A stretch of 64,000 bases of DNA from Rouxiella sp. WC2420. GTDB lineage: Bacteria > Pseudomonadota > Gammaproteobacteria > Enterobacterales > Enterobacteriaceae. Positions 36,268 through 45,282 of this stretch are shown here, in pieces (positions within the stretch are counted from its first letter, which is position 1; each line of letters begins with the position of its first letter). Made by a program: the position numbers and the translations under genes. Where the stretch lies: the NCBI RefSeq assembly GCF_041200025.1, contig NZ_CP165628.1, positions 2,480,001-2,544,000 of the forward strand, in the 5' to 3' direction. The notes below the pieces were generated by a model. That model had not been told where the DNA came from. It worked only from the letters and a program-made list of their open reading frames with translations, and did no database searches.

Positions 36268-37794
36268 ATGAATAAAAATCAACAAGAGATCATCCTGACA
36301 GTAGGTCTATTTTTCGACGGCACCGGAAATAATGCTATTAATGTCGGGAACATGCTTGATGACTGTAAAAACGATAATTTTAATGTGTATTCACTCGAGG
36401 CAAAAACCCTTCTCTGGCAGCATGCCGTAACACATAAAAAACTGATGGGTAACCATGCTTTAAGTTATACGAATTATTACTCGAATGTGTACTGGTTAAG
36501 TTATCTCTATAAGCAAACTTATTCGGCGCCGAACAATTATTTTCAAAAATCTCTATATATTCAGGGGATTGGAACTGAATCGGAGAAGCCTGACAGCTTG
36601 TTAGGCTCAGCGCTGGGGGTTGCAGGAACGGGTATTATTGCCAAGACAGATGTAGCTATAAACATGATTTCATTAGCTATACAGCAAGAAATAGTTGCGA
36701 TAAAAAAAGTGTTGGCCACAGATAACTTTATTATTAAATCCCTTCAGTTCGATATATTTGGTTTTAGTCGCGGTGCGGCTTCGGCTCGCCATTTTTCCAA
36801 CCGAGTATTTAATAAAGATCCCGCCCTTATACAAGCAGTAAAAGGCGGAGTTGGCTGTCTGGAATATCATGGCGAGCCGTGCGGAAAAACACGATTTATT
36901 GGCATTTTCGATACAGTAACTGCAATAGGTGAGGTGGCAAATGGTTTGAATCCTCACAGCTCCAATACTGGCAGTGTAGATATTAGACTTCGGCCTGGAG
37001 TCGCGGAAAAGGTATTCCACATCACGGCTCAGCACGAATGTCGTTTTAACTTCGCCCTTAACAGTGTTCAACCGTCATGGCCCGAACTCACGCTGCCTGG
37101 CAGTCACTCTGACATCGGCGGTGGCTATTTACCGTTGGAAAAAGAAAATGTCTTTCTGACCAGGCCCTATAGCCAGCCTGTCAATAAGCAACAACTTGAT
37201 TCAGAAACACGGGTATATCGCCAAACTTTAGCTCAACGCAAGACGATAGAGTCTGCGCCAACACTTACGCCAATATTACGCAATCAAAAAGTGCTGGTCG
37301 AAAGCTGGTCTAAAATTTCTTATCAGCGGGATCGGTATAATAACGAGCAAAAATTTAGTTTCTCGGCGTTGGCTTTGCCTGAGCGAATCATTAAAAATGA
37401 TTGGTCAAGAGTGGTCTTGAGAGTCATGGTTGATGCAGCGAAAAAGGCGGGGGTTTTATTTGATCCTATCAGCGATACCCAGCAAGAATTACTGTTACCT
37501 CCTGAATTGACGCCCTTACTCAGCAAAGCGCTGGCGATGGGAGATGCCGTCTGGCATGGACAAAAAAATGCCGAATTTAGCAACGACGAGCTAACATTAC
37601 TCGGCAAAGATTACCTGCACTGCTCGGCAAACTGGAATGAGGTCATGGTTGATGCGCAGGGCGCGCATTTTGGCGAGTCGGCGGTAACGGAAATTATCGG
37701 CTTTACCAATCGTCCAGATGAACACTGGAAAAGAACTTGTTACGGTATGGACGGCATCCGGCAACCATCCGCCGAGAAAACAAAAAAGGCTTAA
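36268..37794 (+). CDS. DUF2235 (Tle1-like) alpha/beta hydrolase, orphan
   Basis: 508 residues. The N-terminal DUF2235 hallmark FFDGTGNN is at residues 16-23. The nucleophile elbow GFSRG is at 165-169 with Ser167, and the catalytic acid is in SDIGGGY with Asp282. This is the architecture of type VI secretion phospholipase effectors of the Tle1 group and of related housekeeping hydrolases. No signal peptide, PAAR, VgrG or secretion gene lies near, and no immunity-type lipoprotein follows. Codon use and base composition are AT-richer than neighbours, suggesting transfer. The start at 36268 is ATG; GTG at 36256 is possible. Confidence 0.85.
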   Translation: MNKNQQEIILTVGLFFDGTGNNAINVGNMLDDCKNDNFNVYSLEAKTLLWQHAVTHKKLMGNHALSYTNYYSNVYWLSYLYKQTYSAPNNYFQKSLYIQGIGTESEKPDSLLGSALGVAGTGIIAKTDVAINMISLAIQQEIVAIKKVLATDNFIIKSLQFDIFGFSRGAASARHFSNRVFNKDPALIQAVKGGVGCLEYHGEPCGKTRFIGIFDTVTAIGEVANGLNPHSSNTGSVDIRLRPGVAEKVFHITAQHECRFNFALNSVQPSWPELTLPGSHSDIGGGYLPLEKENVFLTRPYSQPVNKQQLDSETRVYRQTLAQRKTIESAPTLTPILRNQKVLVESWSKISYQRDRYNNEQKFSFSALALPERIIKNDWSRVVLRVMVDAAKKAGVLFDPISDTQQELLLPPELTPLLSKALAMGDAVWHGQKNAEFSNDELTLLGKDYLHCSANWNEVMVDAQGAHFGESAVTEIIGFTNRPDEHWKRTCYGMDGIRQPSAEKTKKA

Positions 37795-37815
37795 ACAGTT
37801 GCCCGCTTAAGCCTT
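37786..37815 (-). terminator. Terminator between the hydrolase gene and ynfD
   Basis: Stem AAGGCTTAA / TTAAGCCTT with a 12-base loop. Read on the minus strand it is followed by TTTTTTG, an intrinsic terminator for ynfD. The stop codon of the plus-strand hydrolase gene lies in the left arm, so it can serve both. Confidence 0.85.
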
Positions 37816-37837
37816 AACTCATTGGATTAACAACACC

Positions 37838-38137
37838 TTACTGTGCTGTGGCATCCTGACTGGTTCCAGTTTTCGGACTTGCAGTCGTGTCATCGCCACC
37901 GCCAGAAGTCTTGCTGTAAACAATTTTCTGTGTGTCGTTATCACAGTGACCCACCACCTGACCACCGGCCTGATCTGCCTGATCGTTCGCGACGATATCC
38001 AGTTTGAAGCCTGACTCAGGTAAGCCATTAGCCACGATTTTCTTGGAAATATCCGCTTTTACGCTGTCGCAAGAGGCCATTGCAGCCAGTGGAGACAGGG
38101 TCATTAGAGCCAGGCAAACCATCAGAGTCTTTTTCAT
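37838..38137 (-). CDS. ynfD: YnfD-like exported DUF1161 protein
   Basis: 99-residue small exported protein. Sec signal peptide of about 21 residues ends AAMA before SCDSVKADI. The mature part has the DUF1161 pattern VANGLPESGFKLDIV, NDQADQAGGQVVGHCDNDTQKIVY with two cysteines that could form a disulfide. The C-terminus is Thr/Ser/Gly-rich. Function unknown. Matches E. coli YnfD in sequence and lies near ynfB and ynfA as there. Confidence 0.88.
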   Translation of the reverse strand: MKKTLMVCLALMTLSPLAAMASCDSVKADISKKIVANGLPESGFKLDIVANDQADQAGGQVVGHCDNDTQKIVYSKTSGGGDDTTASPKTGTSQDATAQ

Positions 38138-38283
38138 ATTTTCGTCCTTTAATGAATAGCTTGTATGCCAAGTTTAGCAGCTAACTACAATCTATCGAGC
38201 TGGGTTTGTAGGTCTGTTCTGAGTTATCAATAACAACGAGCAAAAATTTTGTTTACGCTAACCGGTCGATTAAGACCTGATGA

Positions 38284-38652
38284 TTAAGGTGCCAGCAGCT
38301 GATTGCCAGTGCGACGGTCAAGGCAGCGCGAGGTTGTCGGTTCCCAATAGGCATTGAGATTGCGGCTGGCGTTGCATCTGTCGCGCAGCTGTTCCGCGTT
38401 GGCGTACTTGGCGTTGTCTCTTTCTTGAATTTCGATTCTCTGTTGGCGCAGTGTTCGAGTCGCGTTCCATTGCTCTTTACTTTGCTGAGCCTGTTCGTTG
38501 CTCAGGGAGTTATTGCCGCTACCGCCAAATACGCAAGTTCCGCCAGCGCAGTTGGTTTCAGCATGGGCAGCGATCTGCCAGGTGCCTGAAAGAACCAGCA
38601 GGGCGACTGGTAGCATCCGGCGGAGCAGTCGAGACTTCACTATTGTATTCAT
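38284..38652 (-). CDS. ynfB: YnfB-like exported DUF1283 protein
   Basis: 122 residues. Signal peptide of about 31 residues (basic start, hydrophobic LPVALLVLSGTW, end AHA) before ETNCAGGTC. The family stretches KEQWNATRTLRQQ and NAYWEPTTSRCLDRRTGN match E. coli YnfB. Periplasmic protein of unknown function. Compared with E. coli there is a Cys-containing insertion after the signal peptide. Confidence 0.88.
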   Translation of the reverse strand: MNTIVKSRLLRRMLPVALLVLSGTWQIAAHAETNCAGGTCVFGGSGNNSLSNEQAQQSKEQWNATRTLRQQRIEIQERDNAKYANAEQLRDRCNASRNLNAYWEPTTSRCLDRRTGNQLLAP

Positions 38653-38795
38653 TAGCTCTTCCTTATAGGTTTACACATCGCAAACGCGATTAGTAAAATT
38701 ATACCACCCTGACCGCATACGTCACCTAATGACAGGCTGATGGTTTAGATTTGATTCAACTAGATAGTAAAATTTTAGGGAGTTTCTCCGCCTCA

Positions 38796-39122
38796 ATGTT
38801 AAAAACAACGCTGCTATTCTTTGTCACCGCGCTGGCCGAAATTATCGGCTGTTTCCTGCCTTACCTTTGGCTGCGCAAGGGTGGAAGCGTCCTGTTGTTG
38901 GTTCCTGCGGCTGCAAGTCTGGCGCTGTTTGTCTGGCTGCTCACCCTGCATCCTGCGGCAAGCGGGCGCGTTTATGCCGCTTATGGCGGGGTTTACGTCC
39001 TGACTGCGCTGCTGTGGCTGCATTTTGTAGACGGCGCAAAACTGGCGATTACCGACTGGATTGGTGCACTGGTTGCACTGGCCGGCATGCTGATTATCAT
39101 TTCTGGCTGGAAGTCTTACTGA
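38796..39122 (+). CDS. ynfA: YnfA-family small membrane protein (UPF0060)
   Basis: 108-residue inner membrane protein with four helices, the normal length of the family. Motifs [27 protein letters not shown] and [16 protein letters not shown] match YnfA, which is related to small multidrug resistance exporters and reported as an efflux protein in Shigella. Start at 38796; the frame opens earlier at 38751 but the extra residues have no family match. Divergent from ynfB as in E. coli. Confidence 0.93.
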   Translation: MLKTTLLFFVTALAEIIGCFLPYLWLRKGGSVLLLVPAAASLALFVWLLTLHPAASGRVYAAYGGVYVLTALLWLHFVDGAKLAITDWIGALVALAGMLIIISGWKSY

Positions 39123-39141
39123 TACGCCTCGGGCATGAAAA

Positions 39142-39165
39142 AGGGCGTCGTTTTCGCGATGCCCT
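39142..39165 (-). terminator. Terminator between ynfA and ydfG
   Basis: Stem AGGGCGTCG / CGATGCCCT (one G-U pair) with a 6-base loop. On the minus strand it is followed by TTTTT, ending ydfG; it can also stop ynfA transcripts from the other side. Confidence 0.82.
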
Positions 39166-39196
39166 GAGTAAATTTTGTGACTTGTTTGCTTAACGA

Positions 39197-39946
39197 TTAC
39201 TCGTCGCGGTTAACGCGCAGACCGGCGAAGGACTGATTAACCGGCATCATCTCAATAGAGTTGATGTTGACGTGCGCAGGCAAAGTTGCTGCCCAGAACA
39301 CGGATTCAGCGACGTCTTCAGCAGTGAGCGGATCAGTTTTATCATAGGTCTGGTTAACTTTCTGGTCGTCTCCTTTGAAGCGCACGTTAGAGAACTCAGT
39401 GCCGCCGCACAGGCCCGGCTCGATGTTGGTTACGCGCACTTTCGTACCAAACAGGTCGGTTCGCAGATTAAGACTGAACTGGCGTACAAACGCCTTGGTC
39501 GCGCCATAAACGTTACCGCCCTGATAAGGCCAGTTACCGGCGATAGAGCCGATATTGATGACGTGCCCGGTATTGCGCTCAACCAGCCCCGGCAGAACGG
39601 CGCGGGTCACATACACTAAACCTTTGGTATTGGTATCGATCATGGTTTCCCAGTCGTCCAAAGAAGCCTTGTCAGCCGTTTCAATACCCAGTGCCAGACC
39701 AGCGTTGTTCACCAGAACGTCAATTTTTTTCCATTCAGCAGGCAGTGAAGCCATCGCTTGCTCGATAGAGGCGCGATCGGTGACATCCAGCTGAGCAACA
39801 TGCAGTGCGTCACCGAGTTCGGCTTTCAAATCATCCAGACGTTCTTTACGACGACCGGTGGCAATAACCTGGTGTCCGGCGCTAACGAATTTACGGGCAA
39901 TAGCGGCGCCAAATCCGGCTGTAGCGCCGGTTACGAAAATGATCAT
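39197..39946 (-). CDS. ydfG: NADP-dependent 3-hydroxy acid dehydrogenase YdfG
   Basis: Short-chain dehydrogenase of 249 residues. Cofactor motif TGATAGFG at residues 6-13, NNAG at 80-83, and catalytic Ser134, Tyr147 and Lys151 are at the same positions as in E. coli YdfG. That enzyme oxidises serine and other 3-hydroxy acids and reduces malonic semialdehyde. AAGGA lies eight bases before the ATG. It stands 118 bases after the aldo/keto reductase gene on the same strand. Confidence 0.94.
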   Translation of the reverse strand: MIIFVTGATAGFGAAIARKFVSAGHQVIATGRRKERLDDLKAELGDALHVAQLDVTDRASIEQAMASLPAEWKKIDVLVNNAGLALGIETADKASLDDWETMIDTNTKGLVYVTRAVLPGLVERNTGHVINIGSIAGNWPYQGGNVYGATKAFVRQFSLNLRTDLFGTKVRVTNIEPGLCGGTEFSNVRFKGDDQKVNQTYDKTDPLTAEDVAESVFWAATLPAHVNINSIEMMPVNQSFAGLRVNRDE

Positions 39947-39970
39947 CTTTGCGTTCCTTAAAATAATAAG

Positions 39971-39984
39971 CCCTGCGAGCAGGG
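39971..39984 (-). terminator. Short hairpin after the aldo/keto reductase gene
   Basis: Minus strand CCCTG-CTCG-CAGGG followed by CTTATTATTTT, 80 bases past the reductase stop and just before ydfG. A weak terminator or leader hairpin. Confidence 0.45.
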
Positions 39985-40064
39985 AAAAGTTTAGGCCATA
40001 AAAATTGCTGGGTTTACTAATAACACATTGTTAACTAAGGCGGCTAGAGCGATCGTGCGCGAGC

Positions 40065-41126
40065 TTATTTGTTGTGCTTCAAATAGGGCGCAATCAGTGA
40101 CAAATCGGCATCCGACAGGCGATCGGAAGCAGTCTGCGCCTGATGCCAGTAAGGATAAAGCAGCGGAGGCTGGCTGACCTGATTCAGTCGCTCAAGCTCC
40201 TCGGTGCTCAATTCCAGATGCGCCGCTTTCAGGTTATCTTCCAGCTGTTGCTCACTGCGCGCTCCGACAATCACCGAACTCACCAGCGGTTTTGAAAGCA
40301 GCCAGGCCAGTGAAATCTGCGCTGCCGAAACACCTCGCGCCTCGGCGATTTCAACTAATACATCAACAATATCATAGAGTTTATCTTCATCACGCACGGG
40401 TGGTTCACCCCATTCAGCCAGATGACGAGTCCCCTCCGGCTGCGGCTGATTGCGGCGATATTTCCCTGACAGTAAACCGCCCGCCAGTGGGCTCCATACC
40501 AGCACGCCCAGCCCCTGATCGTGACTCACCGGCAGCAGCTCATACTCGGCTTCACGCGCCTGCAGGGTGTAGTGAATTTGCTGGCTAATCGGGCGCACCC
40601 AATGATTGGCTTCACTCACGCCCAGCGTTTTCATCAGATGCCAGGCCGAAAAGTTGGACAGGCCGACATAGCGCACTTTGCCACTGCTCACCAAGTCTTC
40701 CAGCGCGCGTAGCGTTTCTTCCAACGGCGTCAGGCCATCCCATTGATGTAATTGGTAAAGATCAATATGATCGCTATTCAGGCGCTTAAGGCTGGCCTCG
40801 CATGCGCGCAAAATATGATGGCGTGATGAACCGGCGTTATTCACACCTTCACCCATCGGGAACCGCGCCTTGGTCGCGATCAGCACGTCGTTTCGCTGCT
40901 TGCCCAAGGCCTCGCCAAGAATTTCTTCGGACATACCGCCCGAATAAACATCAGCAGTATCAAACAGGTTAATACCGGCGTCGCGACAGAGCGTAATCTG
41001 GCGTCGCGCATTCGCGACATCGGTCTGACCGGTTTTAGCAAATTTACCCTGACCACCGAAGGTCATGGTCCCGAGACTCAGCTTTGAAACTTTGAGTCCT
41101 GAACGGCCAAGTTGACGATATTCCAT
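40065..41126 (-). CDS. Aldo/keto reductase
   Basis: 353 residues, (beta/alpha)8 NADPH-dependent oxidoreductase. Catalytic set recognisable: Asp and Tyr in FDTADVYSGG, Lys in LIATKARFPMG and His in YQLHQWDG. The cofactor end shows VIVGARSEQQLEDNL, typical of the YdhF/YajO-like bacterial group. Substrate unknown. AAGGAG precedes the ATG. It follows the MFS gene by 59 bases on the same strand, so the two may be co-transcribed. Confidence 0.9.
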   Translation of the reverse strand: MEYRQLGRSGLKVSKLSLGTMTFGGQGKFAKTGQTDVANARRQITLCRDAGINLFDTADVYSGGMSEEILGEALGKQRNDVLIATKARFPMGEGVNNAGSSRHHILRACEASLKRLNSDHIDLYQLHQWDGLTPLEETLRALEDLVSSGKVRYVGLSNFSAWHLMKTLGVSEANHWVRPISQQIHYTLQAREAEYELLPVSHDQGLGVLVWSPLAGGLLSGKYRRNQPQPEGTRHLAEWGEPPVRDEDKLYDIVDVLVEIAEARGVSAAQISLAWLLSKPLVSSVIVGARSEQQLEDNLKAAHLELSTEELERLNQVSQPPLLYPYWHQAQTASDRLSDADLSLIAPYLKHNK

Positions 41127-41185
41127 CTTGTGTCTCCTTACCTGTGATTTGCATTGATAGGTAGTTAGTAGCGGATGTTAATCTT

Positions 41186-42655
41186 CTAAATTTGTGGCGT
41201 TTTTTCTGTTGGCTTTGCGGATTCGACTGAGTTTGCCGCCGCTTTCTTTTTCTTCTGGCGGATCTCGTCGCCGTCGGTGATGCTCAGGGTCATACTATCG
41301 AACATGCCAAAAATAGCGATGCAGCCGACAATAATAAATGCCAGTCGGAAACTGCCCAGCGAGATGCCGTTGCTGCTTAGCGGTGCAAAATGTTCGGCAA
41401 CACGCAGCGCCAGCGCGCCAATGGCAATACCGAGTCCGGAAGAGAGCTGCTGGGCGGTGTTAAATAATGTGTTGGCGCCCCCCATCATCGGACTCGGCAC
41501 CTGTGAAAACGCCAGAGTATTCACGGCGGTAAACTGCATCGAGCGCGTCATACCGCTGACAAACAGCAATATAAAGGTTAACGGCGTCGGCACGGCCGGA
41601 GTGAGAAAGGCACAGGCAAAAATAGTCAGTGCATTCAGAAAGCCGTTAACCACCAGAATGGATCGAAACGGAAAACGGAATAAAATTGCCGAGGTAAAAG
41701 GTTTCATCGCCAGATTACCGGCAAACACCGATAGCACAAGCAAACCGGCATCAAAGGCGTTCATGCCGTAGCCAAGCTGGAACAGCAGCGGCAGTAAAAA
41801 GGGTAACGCACCGATTGCGATACGAAACAGCGACCCGCCAATAACCGTGACATTGTAACTTTTTATCTTCATTGCAATCATTGGCAGCAGGGGATGAGGC
41901 GTTTTTAACGAATGAGTCACTGCCAACGCGCCGACCAATAAACTGCCGATCACACACAGTGTCGGCTGCCACAAAGAGGCTCCCCCTTTATTAAACCAGT
42001 CTAGACCAAACATCAGCCCCAGACAGGCGACCCCGGTCAGCACAAATCCTAAAATGTCGAAAGGCACGCCCTTTGGACCTGTTTCGTTGGGAATAAGCTT
42101 TATACTCAGCAACAGCGCAATCACTCCCAATGGGACATTCAGGATGAAAATCCAGTGCCACGAGGCATAGGTCGTAATGAAACCGCCGAGCGGAGGTCCG
42201 AGTATCGGGGCAACCAGCGCGGGCCAGGTAATGGTTGCAATGGCTTTTATCAGATCGGCCTTGGCGGTATTACGTAGCACCACCAGCCTGCCAACGGGGA
42301 CCATTAATGCACCAGCAAACCCTTGCAGCATGCGGGCTGCGGTAAATGAAGGCAAGCTGACACTCATTGCGCACAGGATTGACGCCAGGGTAAACAGCAC
42401 AATAGCGGAAGAGAAAATAGTTCGCGTGCCGAAGCGGTTGGCTATCCAGCCACTGGCCGGGATAAACACCGTTAAAGTCAAAATATAGGCAGAAACGCCA
42501 ATGTTGAGGTCGATAGGGTGAACCCCAAACGCTTGCGCCATTTTTGGCAAAGCAGTGACGATAACCGTGGCATCGAGATTTTCCATAAACATCGCGCCAG
42601 CCACCAGCAGTGGGAGCGCAGAACCTGATGGAAGTGTAAGTTTTTTCATTGGCAT
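41186..42655 (-). CDS. MFS transporter (DHA2 type, MdtD-like)
   Basis: 489-residue inner membrane transporter with about 14 helices. Helix 1 stretch MENLDATVIVTALPKMAQAF is the DHA2 hallmark; ASGWIANRFGTRTIF is motif A and APILGPPLGGFITTYASWHW the motif C region. It resembles MdtD and related exporters. A basic C-terminal tail (RQKKKKAAANSVESAKP) is unusual. Start at 42655 or at the second ATG two codons downstream. Substrate unknown. Confidence 0.86.
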   Translation of the reverse strand: MPMKKLTLPSGSALPLLVAGAMFMENLDATVIVTALPKMAQAFGVHPIDLNIGVSAYILTLTVFIPASGWIANRFGTRTIFSSAIVLFTLASILCAMSVSLPSFTAARMLQGFAGALMVPVGRLVVLRNTAKADLIKAIATITWPALVAPILGPPLGGFITTYASWHWIFILNVPLGVIALLLSIKLIPNETGPKGVPFDILGFVLTGVACLGLMFGLDWFNKGGASLWQPTLCVIGSLLVGALAVTHSLKTPHPLLPMIAMKIKSYNVTVIGGSLFRIAIGALPFLLPLLFQLGYGMNAFDAGLLVLSVFAGNLAMKPFTSAILFRFPFRSILVVNGFLNALTIFACAFLTPAVPTPLTFILLFVSGMTRSMQFTAVNTLAFSQVPSPMMGGANTLFNTAQQLSSGLGIAIGALALRVAEHFAPLSSNGISLGSFRLAFIIVGCIAIFGMFDSMTLSITDGDEIRQKKKKAAANSVESAKPTEKTPQI

Positions 42656-43053
42656 AGTGCCTGAATATAAAGGAAGTTCCTTGTGCTGAACATCAATAAG
42701 TCCCTGAATAAAAGCAATAAATTAGCTTAGTTTATGCCTGTTTTTGCAAAGCGGAAAGTGCCGTAAAGTGCAGGCATATAGATTAGCAAGCTCATATTTG
42801 GCCTGGCAATTAACAGCCAGTCTGCCTCTGAGCATAGCCGATTCGGGTGGGCGATCAACTGCAAAATTGTGTGTAAATTTTGTTACCTAATTGCGCCATT
42901 AAAGTTAAGGCAGATATTGGGAGTTCACAACGCCAGCCCGATCAATCGATCAATTAATTAATCAATTTTTTAGCCAGCGGGCCATAGGTTTGGCTCATTA
43001 ATTTGTATACCGAAGGAAAAAATAACCTTTATTTGCTTGTCGGTAGCCAAAAG
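42656..43053. other. AT-rich intergenic region
   Basis: About 400 bp between divergent genes with no supported gene. It contains a low-complexity run of ATCAAT/TTAAT words at 42941-42972. The promoters of the MFS gene (minus) and the acyltransferase gene (plus) must lie here but were not resolved. Confidence 0.5.
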
Positions 43054-44109
43054 ATGAAATCCAAAATTGAGTCGTTGCAGGTGCTGCGTGCTTTTGCCGC
43101 TGTCTTTGTGGTGGTAAACCATTTGTGGGGAGAATACGACACAACAATTACCCAGAGTTTAGGGCTTAATATTATAGGTAATTTCGGCGTAGATGCCTTC
43201 TTTATTCTTAGCGGGTTTATCATGTGTTATAAAACACGTGAAGATTCACGGCTGGGATTGAGCACGGGGATTGATTTTCTAAAAAAGAGAATTGAAAGGA
43301 TCTATCCAATTTTTTTAATCATATTAATTCCTTTTATGCTGCTTTATCTTAAGCAAACGCACCCTGCAAGAATTTATGAAATTATAGGCAACATTTTCCT
43401 GCTACCGTCTTTTACCAGTAATCCAAGCTATCATATGCTTATTGGACCTTCGTGGTCGCTGGTTTACGAAATGTTTTTTTATATTATCTATGCGGTTGTC
43501 ATGATGCTGGTAAGAAATAAAAAACAGCTAGTCATTTTTTCTGTAGGATTCTTGGTATTGATGGTCGTCACCATAGACGGCTTCTCGCTGCAAGGCCCGG
43601 AATTAGGGGCGTCGAACTTCTCCTACATGATAGGCGATCCGCTGATGATCAACTTTGCAATGGGCTGTCTTTATGCCCAATGCTTCAATAAACTGCATCA
43701 GGTTAAAATATCAATACCATTAGCCACTATTATGATTCTGGCCTTTTTCATACTTGGGATGTGGTTAAATGAGAAGGGAATCGCCCGATTTGTCTCTTTT
43801 GGACTTCCGGCGATGGCAATAGTGATTATATTTAGTCTTATGGATGCATCAGGCTCTCGGTCTTACCGTTTGCTGGTTTATTTAGGCAATGCTTCGTACA
43901 GCATTTATATTACGCATTTCTTCACTCAAGTTTGCGCGCTGATTTTATTCTCCCATATGAATATCAATCATGATTTATATGGCATTATATTTTCAATGGT
44001 TTCAGTGATTGCCGCCTGTATATTCTATTCATTGATTGAGAAAAGGATTATTTTGGCCTTTCAAAAAAGGTCATTGCATCAGCGAGTGCCCAAGGATGTG
44101 ATTCAATAA
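43054..44109 (+). CDS. Acyltransferase family 3 membrane protein
   Basis: 351-residue integral membrane acyltransferase of the OafA/WecH/NodX type, with about ten helices. Start ESLQVLRAFAAVFVVVNHLW carries the family histidine; GVDAFFILSGFIMCYKT and RIERIYPIFL are the next conserved blocks. It probably O-acetylates a surface polysaccharide or other envelope glycan. Start at ATG 43054; TTG 43033 and 43003 are in frame. The gene is markedly AT-rich and stands alone, suggesting acquisition. Confidence 0.87.
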   Translation: MKSKIESLQVLRAFAAVFVVVNHLWGEYDTTITQSLGLNIIGNFGVDAFFILSGFIMCYKTREDSRLGLSTGIDFLKKRIERIYPIFLIILIPFMLLYLKQTHPARIYEIIGNIFLLPSFTSNPSYHMLIGPSWSLVYEMFFYIIYAVVMMLVRNKKQLVIFSVGFLVLMVVTIDGFSLQGPELGASNFSYMIGDPLMINFAMGCLYAQCFNKLHQVKISIPLATIMILAFFILGMWLNEKGIARFVSFGLPAMAIVIIFSLMDASGSRSYRLLVYLGNASYSIYITHFFTQVCALILFSHMNINHDLYGIIFSMVSVIAACIFYSLIEKRIILAFQKRSLHQRVPKDVIQ

Positions 44110-44118
44110 AATGCCGCT

Positions 44119-44146
44119 CAGGCAATACCCGGCAGAGTATTGCCTG
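44119..44146. terminator. Terminator between the acyltransferase and sugar ABC genes
   Basis: Perfect 10-bp stem CAGGCAATAC / GTATTGCCTG with an 8-base loop, followed on plus by TTGTTAAG. It stands between convergent genes and can serve both. Confidence 0.8.
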
Positions 44147-44187
44147 TTGTTAAGTATAATAACCAATCCAACACATTTATTAATCTA

Positions 44188-45282
44188 TTAACTGTCGCTT
44201 TCTGCTAATCGCTGCCCGCTTTGAGCATCAAACAGATGAATACCTTCACTGCGTGCCTGGAGATAAACTGGCGTATCGACGTGTGCACTCACGCGGCCTG
44301 CGCACTGTACGTGCAGCGGGAATCCACACCAGTCAATATGCATCAGACTGCTTTCACCGGTCACCTCCAGCAGGCGCAACGTTGCGGCGGGCTGCGTGCC
44401 GGGGTCAGTTAGCGAAATATCGTGCGGTCGCAAACCCAGGGTTACAGGTTTTCCGGCGCAATTTTGCGCGCCTGGATGCCATTTTTTCGGCAACGGAAAC
44501 CACAGCTCATCACACTGTACGCCTGGCAGGCCCGCTCTCTCACTGAACACACCGTTAAAGAGATTCATCGGCGGTGAGCCAATAAAACGCGCCACAAAAG
44601 TGTTGGCCGGCCGGTCATAAATCTCCAGCGGATCGCCTTGCTGCACGATAAACCCGTCTTTCATTACCACAATACAGTCCGCTAGCGTCATCGCTTCAAT
44701 CTGGTCGTGAGTAACGTACACCGTGGTGGTTCGAAACTGCTGGTGTACCGACTTTATCTCGGCGCGAAGCTCCATACGCAACTGGGCGTCAAGGTTAGAC
44801 AGCGGTTCATCAAACAGAAAAACTTTCGGACTGCGCACCAGCGCACGGCCCATGGCAACGCGCTGACGTTGGCCGCCGGACAGGTCTTTCGGCAAACGTT
44901 TCAGCAGGTGATCAATACCCAGCACTTTGGCGGCCTGCAATACTTTGCTTTGCTGCTCTGCTTTCGGAACACGTTTTACCTGCATGTGAAAGGCCATATT
45001 TTCGGCCACTGTAAGGTGCGGATAAAGCGCATAGCTTTGAAATACCATGGCAATATCGCGATCGGCCGGATCGTGATTGTTGATTTGTTTCTGGTCGAGC
45101 AGAATTTCTCCCTCCGACACCGACTCAAGACCGGCCAACAGGCGAAGCAAGGTGGATTTACCGCAGCCGGAAGGGCCAACGAGTACGGTAAAACTGCCGT
45201 CCTGAATAGTCAGGTCCAGAGGTTTGAGCACCTGCTGTTTGCCATAGCTTTTGGCCACTTTTACCAATTCAACGCGTGCCAT
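44188..45282 (-). CDS. Sugar ABC transporter ATPase (UgpC/MsmK type)
   Basis: 364-residue CUT1-type ATPase. Walker A GPSGCGKST (36-44), Q-loop MVFQSYALYPHLTV, signature LSGGQRQRVAMGRAL, Walker B VFLFDEPLSNLD, then the TOBE/OB regulatory domain (about 240-360, LGLRPHDISL). It energises the import system encoded just upstream. Its ATG follows the kinase stop directly (TAA ATG), so the genes are translationally coupled. It is the last gene of a five-gene operon. Confidence 0.92.
   Translation of the reverse strand: MARVELVKVAKSYGKQQVLKPLDLTIQDGSFTVLVGPSGCGKSTLLRLLAGLESVSEGEILLDQKQINNHDPADRDIAMVFQSYALYPHLTVAENMAFHMQVKRVPKAEQQSKVLQAAKVLGIDHLLKRLPKDLSGGQRQRVAMGRALVRSPKVFLFDEPLSNLDAQLRMELRAEIKSVHQQFRTTTVYVTHDQIEAMTLADCIVVMKDGFIVQQGDPLEIYDRPANTFVARFIGSPPMNLFNGVFSERAGLPGVQCDELWFPLPKKWHPGAQNCAGKPVTLGLRPHDISLTDPGTQPAATLRLLEVTGESSLMHIDWCGFPLHVQCAGRVSAHVDTPVYLQARSEGIHLFDAQSGQRLAESDS

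Noticed and set aside
42941-42972. AT-rich repeat as a replication origin or attachment site
   Set aside because: Only low-complexity ATCAAT/TTAAT words; no DnaA boxes, integrase gene or flanking duplication seen.
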